Part shown: positions 63,358-64,000 of the stretch, piece after piece
Position numbering within the stretch: position 1 is the first letter of the stretch
How the letters are laid out: each line of letters begins with the position of its first letter
Assembly: GCA_965242575.1 (NCBI GenBank)
Contig: OZ251461.1
Span: 1,798,001-1,862,000, forward strand
DNA from: JANQOH01 sp965242575
GTDB lineage: Bacteria > Pseudomonadota > Alphaproteobacteria > UBA7887
Reading direction: 5' to 3'
Length of the DNA stretch: 64,000 nucleotides
Translations under genes and position numbers: made by a program
Notes under the pieces: generated by a model
The model's database searches: none
What the model saw: only the letters and a program-made list of their open reading frames with translations
What the model was told of the DNA's origin: nothing

Positions 63358-64000
63358 CTATCGGAGTTCGCCGGCGAGCGGGACGTAGCGGCGTTCGCGC
63401 AGGTTGCGCGCCGCGACGTAGCCGGCGCTCCGCACGGCGTTCGCGAGGGGGCGGGCGCCCTCCCGGAAGTCGAGCCGGACGGCGACCTTGCCGGCGGCGT
63501 CGCGCTCGGCGGGGCTGAAGGCGAAGACGAGCGTCCGTCCCTTGCCCTCGGTGTCGAGGAGGACGGCCTCGGGGTTGGCGAGGACCTCGGGCAGGCGGTC
63601 CATGTCCACGCCGTCCAGCGCCCGGTCGCGGAGGCGCTTCGACTCGCGCTCCATATGGGCCAGGCGCTCGTCGGTGACGACGACCTGGGCGCTGGAGGGG
63701 GCGTCGCCGCGCCGGCGCAGCGCGTCGACGACGGCGAGGGGGAGGGCGCCGGCCTCGAAGACTTCGCCGACGGGTTTGCGCCCGGAGCGGAGGGCGCGCC
63801 AGCGGCGCCATTCGGCGGACAGCGCCGGCAGGGCGCGGGGGTTCGACAGCGCGGCGGCGACGCCGCGGGCGGCGAAGGCGGGCTCCTGCGCCAGGGCCTT
63901 GCGGACGCGGTCGCGGGCGGCGCGGCCCAGCGCGGCCTCGCGCCCCGGAGCATAGCCGAAGCCGGGGTCGACGCCCTCCGGTGCCTCGACGATGCGCGCC
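63358..64000 (-). CDS. Phage head morphogenesis protein, C-terminal part (truncated by window end)
   Basis: An open minus-strand frame of more than 210 codons runs off the right edge. It reads IVEAPEGVDPGFGYAPGREA near the edge, then helical sequence, DAPSSAQVVVTDERLAHMER, and ends RNLRERRYVPLAGELR. The PEGVDPGFGYAPG segment is what I expect after the MuF domain of Mu gpF-like head proteins. The following domain, with VVVTDERLAH and VLLDTEGKGRTLVFAFS, resembles the nuclease-like PBECR appendage of such proteins. The gpG-like gene follows. Confidence 0.68.
   Translation of the reverse strand, partial: ARIVEAPEGVDPGFGYAPGREAALGRAARDRVRKALAQEPAFAARGVAAALSNPRALPALSAEWRRWRALRSGRKPVGEVFEAGALPLAVVDALRRRGDAPSSAQVVVTDERLAHMERESKRLRDRALDGVDMDRLPEVLANPEAVLLDTEGKGRTLVFAFSPAERDAAGKVAVRLDFREGARPLANAVRSAGYVAARNLRERRYVPLAGELR

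Overview
The window is very GC-rich (roughly 70% by eye) and reads as a chromosomal segment of an alphaproteobacterium, probably near Rhodospirillales. The pointers are a MipZ-type ParA ATPase, DUF1013 and DUF1192 proteins, a class II DAHP synthase, an F1 operon atpH-A-G-D-C without F0 genes, a priA / fructose-6-P aldolase-like / xerC neighbourhood, and QueG, UbiX and HldE.

Layout. 0-3.6 kb is housekeeping: the end of rmuC, a DAHP synthase, a short-chain dehydrogenase-like protein and a nicotinate phosphoribosyltransferase-like protein. 3.6-24.4 kb is a one-directional defence island built around a type I restriction-modification system whose subunits lie far apart: hsdM at 3.6 kb, hsdS at 7.8 kb and hsdR at 17.4 kb. 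Between and after them are HicAB, a 134-bp tandem repeat block, a Fic protein, a HEPN (HepT-like) protein, an HsdS with a nucleotidyltransferase (MNT) domain fused to its N-terminus, DUF6978 and DUF1828 proteins, a TPR membrane protein, two related RhuM-type genes (one truncated, one frameshifted), a DUF4365 protein with an unknown partner, an AAA ATPase/DUF4276 pair, and a RecQ-phosphoribosyltransferase protein next to a DprA-like protein.

24.5-33.6 kb is metabolic: an enolase-superfamily enzyme, purD, an orphan NHLP-type RiPP precursor with its own promoter, an orphan TRAP binding protein, a hydratase, and the 2-oxoacid:ferredoxin oxidoreductase pair. It also holds a small MITE-like element and a decayed Cas3 HD-like fragment. 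33.6-35.3 kb is mobile-element debris: a palindrome, a truncated IS5-like end, a complete IS5-family element, a 190-bp MITE-like element and the tail of a surface lipoprotein gene. 35.5-43.1 kb is housekeeping again (quinone oxidoreductase, DUF1013, hldE, ubiX, rhodanese, GST, queG, SDR).

43.1-47.7 kb is a compact island bounded by an 81-bp direct repeat that copies the 3' end of xerC. It carries a three-gene overlapping operon: a DEDD exonuclease/DUF429/P-loop kinase fusion, an adenylosuccinate synthetase paralogue with Ser in place of the catalytic Asp (PurZ-like), and a dCTP deaminase-like domain joined to a membrane anchor. I regard this as the strongest candidate for an undescribed system: its parts all point to the deoxynucleotide pool and DNA ends. 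A tRNA-like sequence lies in the same island. 47.6-62.2 kb is core genome: xerC, an aldolase, priA, the F1-ATPase operon, a DUF192 protein, a cystathionine beta-lyase-type enzyme, a DMT transporter, TPR, DnaJ and VWA proteins, and mipZ. The last ~1.2 kb enters a Mu-like prophage on the minus strand.
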